Of a stretch of 64,000 nucleotides of DNA, positions 30,373 to 41,967 are shown one piece after another; positions within the stretch are counted from its first letter, which is position 1, and the number at the start of each line of letters is the position of its first letter. The DNA comes from Epithemia pelagica. Lineage: Eukaryota; Bacillariophyta; Bacillariophyceae; Surirellales; Surirellaceae. The stretch covers positions 3,906,001 to 3,970,000 of the forward strand of contig OX337229.1 in the NCBI GenBank assembly GCA_946965045.2, given 5' to 3'. Position numbers and translations under genes: made by a program. The notes below the pieces were generated by a model, which did no database searches, was not told where the DNA came from, and saw only the letters and a program-made list of their open reading frames with translations.

Positions 30373-33300
30373 TTAAAACCGACAATCTTTCCAGACATAG
30401 TGCTCCACAATGGCTGCTGCCGAAGGTCGACGAGATGGCTCTGGTGAAAGACAGGCTACGATCAAATCGACAGCAGACACTGACACACCAACATTCAGGA
30501 GATCTTCTCGGAGCGCTTCGACATTGAAATCATTCCAATCCATTATATCCATCAAAGCATTGTGATTCTGACTGATGTCAACTGAATTGTCAAAGGCTGT
30601 CAATGGCCGCCCAACCAAAACCTCGAAGGCAAGTTTTCCGAACCCCCAGCTATCAATCGAGGGAGCAGCAATCAAATCTTCTCTGAATGATACCTTGAGA
30701 CTTGTTGGACTAAGTTTCTCAACGGGGGATATTGCTTCAGGTGGTGCTGCAAAGGCGAACCTCGAAGGATCAAATGGTCTTCCTATTGTTTGGACGCTTG
30801 AAATCCCCGATAGCTTCCATTTGCTTTCGTATTTGCCAATGTTGTCGACGGACAGATCACCATGGACAACACCAAGTGAATGGAGGTGAACAAGACCGTT
30901 GGCAACCATTCTAAGAACAGCAAGAGCTTTCGATGCATACCGTTGTCGGATTTTTGGATCATTTTGGCAGGTCTGGTTCCGAATCATTCCGGCCACGACC
31001 CCAGCGAGGGTGAGCTGCGGGCGCTCTATGCACAGGCAAAATTGCTTTGTCTCGTCAAAGACCTCGTCCCCAAAGTCGCTAATGTCAAATGCAAATACTT
31101 CTTCCACCAGACTGAAATCAAAGTCCAGCTCACGTACAGCGGACGTCTGCAGTAAAGTGATTGTGAGCTTTGGATACTCTGATTTCCCCTTAAGTGAAAA
31201 GTAGATCTTACCTCGGAAGTGTAAAGGATGTTATTTGGGAAAAATTTCAGGAAGACATCTATGCCATCGACAAGTGCATCATCTGGGTAACCAAAATCAA
31301 CTGCTTCAAAGAGCGTGACACCATCTGGTGCAGCGTCCTCCGAAAGTGCCAATTCCGAACGGATTTCAAACCTGCCGAGGAACCGAAGCGAGCACTGCAA
31401 AATTTCTTTGCTTTCTGGTGCAGCACGCCCAAGGAGAGATTCCCCTGCACTGTTTTCCATACACGCAAGCTCGCGAACCTGGGCGACAGAGCATATGCCA
31501 ACGATTTGATCAACAACCTCCACGTAATGGTCATCACAATCACAGGTGATAAACCACCAACTTTCCCCAAAACCAGTTCTTTTCTCCGGAGTTTCCTTGT
31601 TATCAATATCAATTGGAAGGTCAACGAGAACTATTGCCAAAATAACATCCAGCGGAAGAGAGTTCATACAGGCAAGCTGCGAACGACGATTTTAGAAACA
31701 CGATGATACGGTTATAGAAGTACCTGAGTTTCGTACTTACCTCGATCGGTAGCATTCCGTCGTTGTTTCGCACGCATGCAGCTTCCGGTGCGACTTTGAG
31801 CACTGACAATGCTGCCGTTGGGTCTTGATACCTATGGTTAAGAAGAAGATGCAATGCATTGTTGCCAGTGTCATCTGTGAGGAGGCAGGACTGGCTGCCC
31901 GATGGGCCTTGTACCAAGGCATCGATTACCTCCCACCTGGCACCGGTGTGAATAGCACAAAAGAGAGGCGTCTCTCCATCGTCATTTCGAACCATTGTAC
32001 ACTGCAACACATCATCGAGATTAGTCGAGGAATCTGTAGGAGTCTCCGTCGCTTCTGTATCAATTGACATATTTTCAAGTTCTTCCAGCTTCAGCTTATT
32101 CCGGAACCTCACCCCTCTCGGATCTTGGAGCTGTCTTTCAGCTTCATCGAATAGCATAAATATAGCTTCCACACCGACAGGTCCTTTAAGCACGGATGTC
32201 GCAGTATGGATAGGTAAATTCCCTTCGTTGTCTGTGACAGCAATCGCTCCTGGAAAATACGCAAAAATGGTCTGAACTAACTCACGAACTGTTTCCGCGT
32301 CACCGTATCCGGCGGTTCTGGGCGAAGCGCAAGCCAAAAGTGCCAGATGAACTGGGAGCAGACCATCATCATTTCGTACAGTTGCTCCACCCGGGAAACG
32401 ATCACCGAGAAGTTGGACCATTGAAATATTGGCCGATGCAGCTGCCATGTGAAGTGGTAGGTTTCCTTCTTGATCGAATTTATGCACTGACGACGGAAAC
32501 AACCGTACCATACCGACATTAACCTCAAAAGGAGCAACGGCGTGTGAACTTAGCTCCCCAGTTTCAGAAATAACCATCTCCCCAGCGCCAAACAAAGCAA
32601 GTTTGTGCAAGAGATACTGTTTGGTATTCGCATCTGACATCTCTGCCAACCTGGACAAAAAGCTTCGGTGAGAGCACGTGAAGAAAATAGAACATGTTTT
32701 CGGTTGCACGATCTTACCATGGATTAGCCGATATCAGGTATTGAACTTCTTTCCATTGACGATTTTCGATGCATCTTATTGCTTGACGGTGCCTCTTCGT
32801 TATGATCGCTGGTGAAAGAAGCAAATTCTTTATTCTATCTTGATGAAGTGACGAAGCTCCAACATCGCTTTGACCATCGGTGTCAATAATTGATCGATCA
32901 CTAGGTGATGAATCCAGAATACTTGACAAGAGTTCCCCTTTCCTAGACATGAAACTGGAATCCACTTCGCTGTTTGGAGAACGAGAATCGGACTTCGAAG
33001 TAGTCTCAACGCTGTCCCTCTTCCACGAAGATCCTCCCAGCTTATTCAACCCCTTATTGATTGCATCAAACCTGAAGGAAGCATGTGATGAAACATCATC
33101 GCTTTGCGTGTCCCTAATTGTTCGAAAGGCGGAATATGCTCTCAATTCTTCCATTTCATCGTCCTCTCCTTTGTAAAACCGTTTCATAAGGCCCCCGATA
33201 CTTTTTGAAACTGATTTTACAATTTTCCCTACCGGCTTGGAGCGATCGTCTTGTGGTTTTGAACTTTCATCCATCAAGGCACTTTTGCCTAACGTCCTCC

Positions 33301-35791
33301 CCTGGTCTGACTGAGCATTCGTAAGTCCTGCAATCCCCTTGACTGACTGCTCCGTGACAAAGTAGTCCGGGTTGAACGAACGCCTCAAAAGCTGGCCCAG
33401 TTTGAGCTCATCAACGACTCCATCAACGGTGACGATGACCTCTCCATTGGCTTGAGAGGACAGATCCCGAATGCACCGGGACACAAACAACGATGCTGTC
33501 TCTTCTCCAATTGGTTCCATCGGCAGATGTTTCATGTCTGAACTATCATTGTCGTTTCGACTTCTTCTCGAACCTGCCACGCGGCGCATTTGTGCAAGGG
33601 CTAGGGGACTTTGGGCTTGTTGCAAAAAGGAACCATCATTGTTTTGCTGTGATGCTGAGGCAAGATATCTTTGCATGAGATTGGCTATCACCGAAACTTC
33701 GAGCGTTCCTTCGGGTGTAACGAGTTGTTCCACGGTCGATGCATGCTGAATGCGAGAGATAAGATCTTCCACCAGCACGGTTCGACGAGCTCTTGTTTTA
33801 GCAGCGTGATCTTCCACTGGATCAGCCGAAGCCAAAGAGGCCTCGAAAAACCGGACAAAATGAGAGCAAACACGACTCTCGTACTCCTTCTTATCGAAGT
33901 TTCCTCCGTAAAAGCTACGAATGGCTGAAACTGATGAATCGCGCAACGTCAAAACAGTGCGGAACAACGCAGGTTCTTCATTATGTGATTTCTCATGCTC
34001 ATCTGGTTGGACACCGCAATTTTGAACCAAAAAGTGCTTCGTCAACTCTTCAACTTCAGAAGGAATATCATCATGAAAGGTCGAAGAACGTTTCATCAGT
34101 GCTTCGATCTCTGTGCTATAGTCAACTGCTAGTTGATCGGAAATCGAAACAATGTGGTCATGGTTGTTGAGGTTGGATTCTTCATAGAATGCGTTGCGGC
34201 TGAACGACAATGTAGCCAAAGATTCCAAGTCTTCGACTTGCCGCACCATTTCCTCATCAACACCAGTAGCCTCGGAAAGGTATCGGGTAACCATATCCCC
34301 AAATGCCGTTTTGTTTAAAGTGCCGTCAGTGTCCAAGATATGAGTTTCCTTGTCTTCGTCACCGCTCCCATTCAAGTTTGACGTTATGACATGCGCGAGT
34401 TCAGAAACTTTGCTCGACTCCCGGAACTGGGATCCAACGTGTCCACCATCCCTTTTCGCTTTACCGTGGCCTGTTTCCAACAAATACTGGTTGACCAATC
34501 TCGCAAAGGCTGCCTTTTGTAGTTTTCCATCCACCGCTACGAGCTCTTCCTGTCTCATCTTAATTGCATTTTCAATGAAGGCTGCAAATTTGGTAACAAA
34601 CCCTCCCCTCCTGGATGACTTTTGTTGTATCGGTGATTCAAAATCCTTTGCAAAAGCTTTCACATTGACTCGAGGACTGTCTTCGCCAAGGTAAAGCGCT
34701 CTGAGTCGATCGGTGACACCCGGATCAAGTTCCTCCATTTCTTTTAACAGCTGAGGGTCAATAGCGTTCATCACAGAGTCAAGTTGTTCTTTCGTTTGTT
34801 GACGCATGAAGGCGGCTGTACGAGAGCGAACAAGATTTCCATTAACAGCATTTTCATCATTAGCAGGATGTTGATCTTCCTCTTCTTCTCCCAACTTCGC
34901 CGGAAGGAAATATTTGGAGAGCTTCATGGTTGGTACGTTCATGGCCAAATCTTCCGGAAGTGGGGAACGTAATCGATGCTGAAATTCCGTAACGATATCT
35001 TTGAATCGTTTGCGAGCGGGTGAAGCACTGGTTTTTTTCATGTCAAACTCATGGGTCGGTTCGCGGAGCCCTTCAATAGGATGACCTTCACGGTTAGACA
35101 TGCCGCGTCCTTCATCAGCATTGTAGTAGAATGACCAACGGGCATGATGAGGATTGTGTGGTTTATGATGAGATCCCATCATTTTCATTGCTGAGTAATC
35201 GAGGGATTCCATTGATTGAGCTCCCTCTGGTCGCGTCCAAATTCGGGTGGGGGTTTCAATGACATGCCTTGGCTTTTGAGAAGCTTCCAAATTTTTCATC
35301 ATGGAATGGAAGGCAGCTTCAAACCTTCGCACTTGATCCGCTTCTTTAGCACTACGAAAGTTTCTTCTTCTCTTTCTTCGACGCTTCTGAAAGGATTCTT
35401 CCGCAAAAATAGATTCCAGAGCTTCATCCTCATTGTCGGAGGACGCGCTCGTTCTGGTTCCCCATCGATCACCTCCTGCAAATCCCCGTCTTTCAATTTC
35501 TTCTTTCCGTTTGGCTAGTTTGCGTTTAGAGACACGCAGAAGAGCTCTTCTACCACGAGACACTTTGGGCTTAGGACGTCTACGCTTCTGTTCCGAGCAA
35601 GACGAGGATGACTCCTCCGTCGTGTTGCCGTCTTCTGAAAAGGCTCCCTCTACATCTCGAACATTGAGAGGTTGCTGATAGATCTTTTCGACTGCCACTT
35701 TGACACGGCTTGCTCGACTTTTGAAATGAAACCCGGCCCACCGAAGTTGTGCCTCCGTGGGCCGGACTATGTTTTGTTGAGCATCCGTCAT
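30373..35791 (-). CDS. Ankyrin-repeat pseudokinase with novel N-terminal repeats, four exons
   Basis: Predicted exons are 35791-32718, 32650-31741, 31676-31212 and 31146-30373, with introns of 67, 64 and 65 bp. All junctions keep frame, giving 1740 residues. Residues 1-1024 are charged and contain a recurring DG-L-x(3)-F/I-x2-L-x2-YL unit (see findings). Exon 2 holds about five ankyrin repeats (GNLPLHMAAASANISMVQLL, DDGLLPVHLALLA, GNLPIHTA, TGNNALHLLLNH). Exons 3-4 hold a kinase-like domain: FLGRFEI, VFLKFF (beta-3 Lys), VHGDLSVDN (HGD Asp ~1580, Asn ~1585), FAAPPEA (APE) and SWGFGKLAFEVLVG. The position of DFG reads KLSGISS, so the Mg-binding Asp is missing and catalysis is doubtful. It is probably a signalling scaffold (inference). 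Confidence 0.8.
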
Positions 35792-37967
35792 CGTTTGCCG
35801 AACGAAGGCAGCGTCCACGACTTGCAAGTTGATGTATGTGTGTTCTCAGGATACTACGTGCCCAATAAAAGCTGATTTCCCCTTGAGGTCACCGATGACA
35901 CGTGAGCAAGAGCGCACAGCAAATGAAAAGCTTGCGATCGAAGTAACAACCACAAGAAGGACCACAACAACAGAAGTGTTGCCGTTGCCGCAGCTATCTC
36001 ACAATGATGGTCAAGCTCTCTACGGATATACTCCTATTAAAAAAAGTGAAAGATGTTGTGGTTTGTGGTGTACTCCTTCCCGCATGGCACCAGTCTGGCT
36101 GGCGCGGCTTCAAGGAGATTTCTACGTTAGGAAAAAAATGAGATACTTAGTTCGTGAGTCTGTCGCGCGAGCACTAGTTGGTCTTGGATGGAGAAGTCAG
36201 TTAGGCGCGTCATCTCTTAGCGTGACTGGGAACAATTGCCTCAACCGCCGGCCACTCCTCAACACGTTCGAAATTTCCAACTGGTTGGTGTGCCCACGTC
36301 AAAAACCATATGCCTCTTTGTCTTTCCCACTTCCACATCGGGAATGTGGGTAGGGAGTGCCCCCACAATTCCCCATTTCCATTTCCGTTTCCCCATATCC
36401 CCTCGTTCTCCCCGAATACTACGCCTACTAGGTACGCCTCAACCTCAAGCTAGAGGAATGACACAACTCCAAACAAACAATGACACAAAACTAGGTAGTC
36501 CAGAACAAGAACAGCGACAACAATCAACCAATGCTACGAAGACAAGACAACAATTGCCACTTTTGTTTCAAGTATTAGAGCCAGAGATATATGGTTCCAT
36601 GTCCTTCACTTAAACGCTGTTGGGGTTGGGCTCCGTCGAATGATTCACGAAGATGGATGAACCGTGACTGAGGTATCTACCTAGAATGCAAAGACGTTTG
36701 GTCACGATATCACAGTATCTACGTGGGAGGGCTGGACGCAACCAACAATATTGCGTTTCGAATGAGTTCCTCGTCGTCCTAAACCAAATGACCAACTAGA
36801 GATAGAAACTATGAAATACACTAATGTGACGTTTGGCTCGGGGCAGACGACGTCATCTTTGTCAGGGGCCCAAGGATGTGTCATGAGCAGTCCCGTGATA
36901 CACCATGTCATTATTCAGGTAGTAGGACAATCAGGAGAGAGGCAATGTCGCCTGGAAGAAAACCGCAACCACCCAACGACATGGACATTGGATCTATAGC
37001 CCGCTCATGTCCGATCTAAGGAACCGAGTGTTGGTGTATGATTGTATTCCCACCATTTTGCTAGAGAAATAGTACAGACAAGTGCAAGGTATGGCTCTAC
37101 CAGCGGTTCCCTGTTTTTTCTCAAACCATTCATACACTATATATTCAGCACAAAGACTCGCATACTGCAACGGTGTCCTCTGATCCATCGCCTATCCAGA
37201 GAGAAGAACCATACACACGTACGCCTGTCGAGTTTCTCGCGCATGCATCCGAGACGAAGGCCTTGAGAATTGAGAATGAGGACCTCCCAAGTAAATATTA
37301 TTATTCGGAGGCTCGCCATGCTTGGGATTTGCATGCGCGATGTGAGACGCGCGCAGTCATTCGGAAGTACACATCTCATCATGCGCGCGCTCCTGATCGG
37401 CACTCGGAAGTTCACACATCGGCGTTTGTTCACGACGCAGACCTTGCTCCTTGTAGACAAAGCCGACCATGGCCGAGCCTGACGGATTCCACATACAGTT
37501 CAAAAGCATGGGCTTGTCTTTTCCCAAGTCCGTTGATCGTTCGGTCTCGGATGTTTGATCCTATCTATCGATGCACATGATACTAATAGCTACCATGAAA
37601 TCGAACATGTCGTCACACGCTCCACAATATCTTGCATCTCCCAAATCTAAACACAAACACGAGGCCTCTTTGGGACGCCTCCATTCCACGTCCCGCGCAG
37701 AGAGGAAGCAAAAGGACTTGAACCAAACCAAATGTATCACTACACAGTATCCATTTCAAATTGTATGGCTGGCTTGGTGCTCGTAACTTGATCATTCGTG
37801 TCAAAATGGATACCTCAATAGAACCTCCAAAGGACCCTTCTCCACCCAATCTATATCATCACTCTCGGAGCTCACAATTTCAAGCTTGGTTCAAAGCTCA
37901 AGCCTTTAGCCACCACACGGCTCTTCTTCTTCTTGCAAAACTCGCAACTACTTGACCAAAATCCACC
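35792..37967. other. Intergenic, 2.2 kb without a recognised gene
   Basis: This lies between two divergent genes. Short open frames of 60-174 codons are present on both strands but none shows domain character. Notable sequence: a pair of related ~20-bp segments with CATTCGGAAGTACAC and CACTCGGAAGTTCAC at ~37359 and ~37400 within GCGC-rich DNA, and CCTACTAGGTA-type words at ~36425 and ~36678. Confidence 0.45.
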
Positions 37968-39557
37968 ATGAAGCTTTTTTCGTCCCTTCTTGTACTTCAG
38001 GCTGTTGGTACGGCCATGAGTGCCATGGACACTGCTGATTACACGGAACGCCGTCTTAGCAAGGGCAAAGGCAAGGGCTCGGACGAGGAAGAATATAGCA
38101 AGGGGAAGGGCATGAGTATGGATAGTGCCAAGGGCAAGGGCATGGACATGGATAGTGCTAAGGGCAAGGGCAAGGGAATGGACATGGACAGCGCCAAGGG
38201 CAAGGGAATGGAAAGTACCAAGGGCAAAGGTATGGACATGGATAGTGCCAAGGGCAAAGGCATGGACGGCGCCAAGGGCAAGGGCATGGACATGGATAGT
38301 GCCAAGGGCAAGGGAATGGAAAGTTACAAGGGCAAAGGTATGGACATGGATAGTGCAAAAGGCAAGGGCATGGACATGGATAGTGCCAAGGGTAAGGGCA
38401 TGGAAAGTAAAGGCAAGGGCAAGGGATACGAGGACAGCAAGGGCAAAGGCAAGGGCAAGGGATACGAGGATAGCAAGGGCAAAGGCAAGGGATACGAGGA
38501 CAGCAAGGGCAAAGGCAAGGGCAAGGGATACGAGGATAGCAAGGGTAAAGGCAAGGGATACGAGGATAGCAAGGGTAAAGGCAAGGGATACGAGGACGAC
38601 TACAGCAAGGGCAAAGGCAAGGGCAAGGGCAAGGGATACGAACCGGCTCCAGTTTACGTGAAGCCAACACCCAAGCCAACCCCTCATCCCACTCTCAAGC
38701 CGACTCCGAAACCCACTCCCAAGCCGACACCAAAGCCCACTCCCAAGCCGACACCAAAGCCCACTCCCAAGCCGACACCAAAGCCCACTCCCAAGCCGAC
38801 ACCAAAGCCCACTCCCAAGCCTACAGAGAAACCAACACCGAAACCCACCGAAGCCAAGGGTAAGGGCAAAGGAAAGGGTAAGGGATACGAAGAACCTACC
38901 AAGGGCAAAGGAAAAGGAAAGGGTAAGGGTAAGGGATACGAAGAACCTTCAAAGGGCAAGGGCAAAGGAAAGGGCGACGACTACGTTCCAACCATCAAAC
39001 TTGAATTTACTAATGCCATGCAACGTCAAGTCTTGTCTCCCATCTTTTTCATGACGCATGCCTGTGGATACGAATTGTGGACCGTTGGAAAGGCCGCTTC
39101 CCACGAATTGGAACTCTTGGCTGAAAATGGAGATACTTCAGCCTTGGTGGCCAAGTATGCGACGGTCGACGGAGTCTGTCAATGTGGAACGGTCGAGGGT
39201 TCCGTCCCGGCCGGATCCAGTACCTATTTGGAAGTGAATTTGGACAAGGAATGTGGTTGCATCACCACCGCTACCATGTTGGTGGGTACCAACGATGCCT
39301 ACACCGGTTTCCTCAACACACCCTTGACCGCCTTTGCGGGATACCAACCCGTGACAGCCTTTGCCTACGATGCCGGTACGGAAGCCAATACGGAACTGTG
39401 TAAGGACATTCCCGGACCTCCTTGTGACAGTGACAACGAAAACAGTGACAAGAATGCCGAAGGTTTTGTCCATGTCAGTCCTGGTATTGCCGGAGACAAG
39501 GACGTTGGTTTTGCCTACGACTGGCGTGCCGCCGTCTTGTTTGGAAAAGAAGCCTAA
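37968..39557 (+). CDS. Secreted Lys/Gly/Ser-rich repeat protein with Spondin_N domain
   Basis: 529 residues in three parts. A clear signal peptide opens the protein ([19 protein letters not shown]). Residues ~28-225 are repeats of [20 protein letters not shown] and variants, a Lys/Gly/Ser/Asp-rich composition like silica-associated proteins. Residues ~230-300 are KPTPKPTP tandem repeats, a wall-type Pro-rich spacer, followed by another [10 protein letters not shown] block. Residues ~340-525 match a Spondin_N domain: [49 protein letters not shown]. That domain is common in secreted and wall proteins. A cell-wall or frustule role is inferred from composition only. Intronless. Confidence 0.82.
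   Translation: MKLFSSLLVLQAVGTAMSAMDTADYTERRLSKGKGKGSDEEEYSKGKGMSMDSAKGKGMDMDSAKGKGKGMDMDSAKGKGMESTKGKGMDMDSAKGKGMDGAKGKGMDMDSAKGKGMESYKGKGMDMDSAKGKGMDMDSAKGKGMESKGKGKGYEDSKGKGKGKGYEDSKGKGKGYEDSKGKGKGKGYEDSKGKGKGYEDSKGKGKGYEDDYSKGKGKGKGKGYEPAPVYVKPTPKPTPHPTLKPTPKPTPKPTPKPTPKPTPKPTPKPTPKPTPKPTPKPTPKPTEKPTPKPTEAKGKGKGKGKGYEEPTKGKGKGKGKGKGYEEPSKGKGKGKGDDYVPTIKLEFTNAMQRQVLSPIFFMTHACGYELWTVGKAASHELELLAENGDTSALVAKYATVDGVCQCGTVEGSVPAGSSTYLEVNLDKECGCITTATMLVGTNDAYTGFLNTPLTAFAGYQPVTAFAYDAGTEANTELCKDIPGPPCDSDNENSDKNAEGFVHVSPGIAGDKDVGFAYDWRAAVLFGKEA
38060..38640 (+). repeat. Coding minisatellite, KGKG-type units
   Basis: Degenerate tandem copies of AAGGGCAAGGGCATGGACAT-like and GGATACGAGGA-CAGCAAGGGC-like units encode the Lys/Gly-rich region of the secreted Spondin_N protein. 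Neighbouring units are almost identical in DNA, which favours slippage and length variation between strains. Confidence 0.8.
38701..38820 (+). repeat. 24-bp coding tandem repeat (KPTPKPTP)
   Basis: Near-perfect head-to-tail copies of a 24-bp unit (CCCACTCCCAAGCCGACACC-AAAG) encoding Lys-Pro-Thr-Pro. DNA identity between units is higher than the protein repeat needs, pointing to recent expansion. Confidence 0.85.
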
Positions 39558-40449
39558 GGAGGTTCTCGGCGTACCTAGTATCCTGAAGTCCAGAGTCCAG
39601 ATGCATACGTTTTGGAAATTCAGATGCGCGTTCTCCCTATGAAACAATTGATCTCATTTTGACCAGTGGTGCACGGTTGCACGGACCTTGAAACAGGTTC
39701 TGTGGTGCAATGGCTCCATTCGAGTCTATTTGGCAGGAAATAGTTAAGATAATCATTCTCTTCATTACAATCTATGCTTCAAAAATGATTCCTAAGTAAT
39801 GCATAGAGAACGAGCAATTGAGAGTCTTATTGTGACACTCATACTCACTCCAGAGGCCACAGGAAACCCATTCACATTTCGATCTTTCAATAGCGGTTGG
39901 AAAGAATACATACAGAAAGGTTCCAAACCTATATCGTGGGGCACAACACCCAATCCATTAACTTTTTTACCTTAGGGCCGTCCTATAAAGACGAGGCATG
40001 GCTCTCCGATTGACAAAGGTTGCACCGTGGAAACCCAGTCAGTTTAGAAATTTGTTTCGTTTTATAACCACGACGAAGACATGTCTCCAAGAGAAGTTCG
40101 GTTCGTACTTCGTACTACTACCTATAGGTGCACAGTTGATTCGTTTCCCCTGTCGTTCCAATTATGGAACGATCCTCCTGTGCTAAGACGAGAACCGCAC
40201 TGAGACCATACCACACCCTCGTCCACCCCCACCACCACGTATGTATCCCCGCTCACTTCCACCATTCTGGGAGAGGAGCGTCCTCACAAAATGAAGCATG
40301 GTACAGCCAGTCACTTCCTTGGAAAGATTTATACACGTTCCATTTGATAGCCAGCTAGATTCGATCGAGCGTTCATTGAAAATGGGAATATGACCACAAA
40401 TGGATACAGACAAGAGACACCGGAAGGGGCTTTTGGTCCGCAGCGAAAG
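39558..40449. other. Convergent intergenic region, 0.9 kb
   Basis: 3' ends of the Spondin_N gene and the conserved unknown gene. A 62-codon frame at ~39998 downstream of a TATAAAGA is too short and featureless to call. No repeat is seen. Confidence 0.45.
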
Positions 40450-41967
40450 CTAGCAAAAGACAAATTCTCGTACCAAAAATAATGGTGGTACTTCGCGTGG
40501 TTGTCCCGCCACCAATCGTTCATACAGAGTCGATTCATGTACAAAGATGGATTCGACGGGAGGCTCTTCTCCAAAGACTGCTCGTACATTGCTGTTTGTG
40601 ACGCGTTCCTCGGGTCCCAAGGGAGATCGGCTTTCATCATCTTGCCACGATCGACCTTGTGCGAGCAAGGAGTCGATTACGGAAACAGAATCGGAGCGTT
40701 TGCGAACGGCCAGCCATAATTCACGATGATCCTGCATTCCTAGTTGCGCTTGGTCCGTTCTTCGAATACCACGAGCATTCGGGTCAAAGCATCCGACCAC
40801 AATGTCTTGAACAGGTTGCCAGGAAACCAAGTCTTGGACTACAATGTGAAGCAACAACCGCCCCGGAGCCGATCGATGCTTGCAATATCGACGTAAATTT
40901 GGGTTGTTGGAGGGATATCGACCAAAGAATTGCCACATGTGACTCCCCGTCAAACCGAGAGGAGGACCTCTTGCTCCATTCCACCAAGAACTCGGGAATC
41001 GAATTTGACATCCTACCAGGGATTGCCAGACATGCCCAGCCTTTTCGGCATGAATGTAGGCTGGATCTTGTCTTAGCCGGTTATATTGCGCACTCAAGGG
41101 AGAAATAACATCTTTCCGGACGTCGCATTTGATGGGTTTCCGTCGTCGTGGAGATTTAGAGCTCTCACTTTCGGACATGGACGTGACTAGTTGCAGCATC
41201 TGTGCTTGTTTTTTCTTTTCCTGTACTCTCTTGACGCCGCTACGACCCAGAGGCTTTCTCATTTCCTTTGGTAGATAGCTCTTTGCACCGACGACATCAT
41301 CGTAGTCCTGCATGTCAAATTCATCTTCGGCATTGTAAAATCTATCCACAAAATCATAGGTGCTACTGTCGTTGACGTCCTCCTCGTCTCCTCCGTCCTT
41401 CGAGGCCATGGGAGACACGAGGTTGCAGGTTGTCACTTTTGCTACACCCACGGACTTTGATTTCGGTCTACGGGGAGGTGTCACGGGTGGACATGGATCG
41501 GTATCGGGTTGTGAGCTGCGAACCGACAGGTTGACTGAGATGTCGTCGTCGTCGTCTTCTTCATAGTAGTTGTTCAAGGCTCGTGCTGCCCATTCGGCTG
41601 GAGAGCCACTCGATGCAAACGTCTCCCCCGCTGTGACGCTGTCAAACCCAATGGTGGCCGCATCTTCCTTCTTTTCATCCGGACTAACAGGTCGTCCCAT
41701 GATGTCACTGCTGCTTCTAGAAGGGGTGATCTTTGCCCAAGGGTCGCTAAAGTTTGTGTCCTCGTCAAAGGAAGACGAGGACGTGGGTACTCGGTTGCTG
41801 TTGCTCCCACTGGTTCGACTGACCAATGGATGTTCGGGCCCTTCGCTGCTTTCGTGAGACACGTCCAACATTTTTATATGGTCCCGAATGATAGCCGCCC
41901 CACGGATAATGGAATCGTCGGCCTTGGCTCGTCGGGAGAAGGGACGAAGGCTCATGGATCGAGTCAT
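40450..41967 (-). CDS. Conserved hypothetical protein, 505 aa
   Basis: Not recognised. The ATG at 41967 is used because the frame upstream offers only GTG. The N-terminal half is Ser/Asp-rich and disordered, with several short acidic clusters (YYEEDDDDDISVN). The C-terminal ~190 residues look folded: KAGHVWQSLVGCQIRFPSSW, GLTGSHMWQFFGRYPSNNP, LLLHIVVQDLVSWQPV, VVGCFDPNARGIRRTDQAQL, and a VPPLFLVREFVFC end. No membrane segment or targeting peptide is seen. The aromatic-rich, well-conserved-looking C-terminus suggests a real domain without a name. Confidence 0.65.
   Translation of the reverse strand: MTRSMSLRPFSRRAKADDSIIRGAAIIRDHIKMLDVSHESSEGPEHPLVSRTSGSNSNRVPTSSSSFDEDTNFSDPWAKITPSRSSSDIMGRPVSPDEKKEDAATIGFDSVTAGETFASSGSPAEWAARALNNYYEEDDDDDISVNLSVRSSQPDTDPCPPVTPPRRPKSKSVGVAKVTTCNLVSPMASKDGGDEEDVNDSSTYDFVDRFYNAEDEFDMQDYDDVVGAKSYLPKEMRKPLGRSGVKRVQEKKKQAQMLQLVTSMSESESSKSPRRRKPIKCDVRKDVISPLSAQYNRLRQDPAYIHAEKAGHVWQSLVGCQIRFPSSWWNGARGPPLGLTGSHMWQFFGRYPSNNPNLRRYCKHRSAPGRLLLHIVVQDLVSWQPVQDIVVGCFDPNARGIRRTDQAQLGMQDHRELWLAVRKRSDSVSVIDSLLAQGRSWQDDESRSPLGPEERVTNSNVRAVFGEEPPVESIFVHESTLYERLVAGQPREVPPLFLVREFVFC

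Noticed and set aside
37359-37425. Two related ~20-bp segments in GCGC-rich DNA as a possible CRISPR-like or satellite repeat
   Set aside because: Only two imperfect copies; no array.
38039-38965. Long frames on both strands across the secreted protein's repeats
   Set aside because: By-products of tandem repeats whose unit length is a multiple of three; only the frame with the signal peptide and Spondin_N end is coherent.
39998-40186. 62-codon frame after a TATAAAGA
   Set aside because: Too short, no domain, no splice partner.
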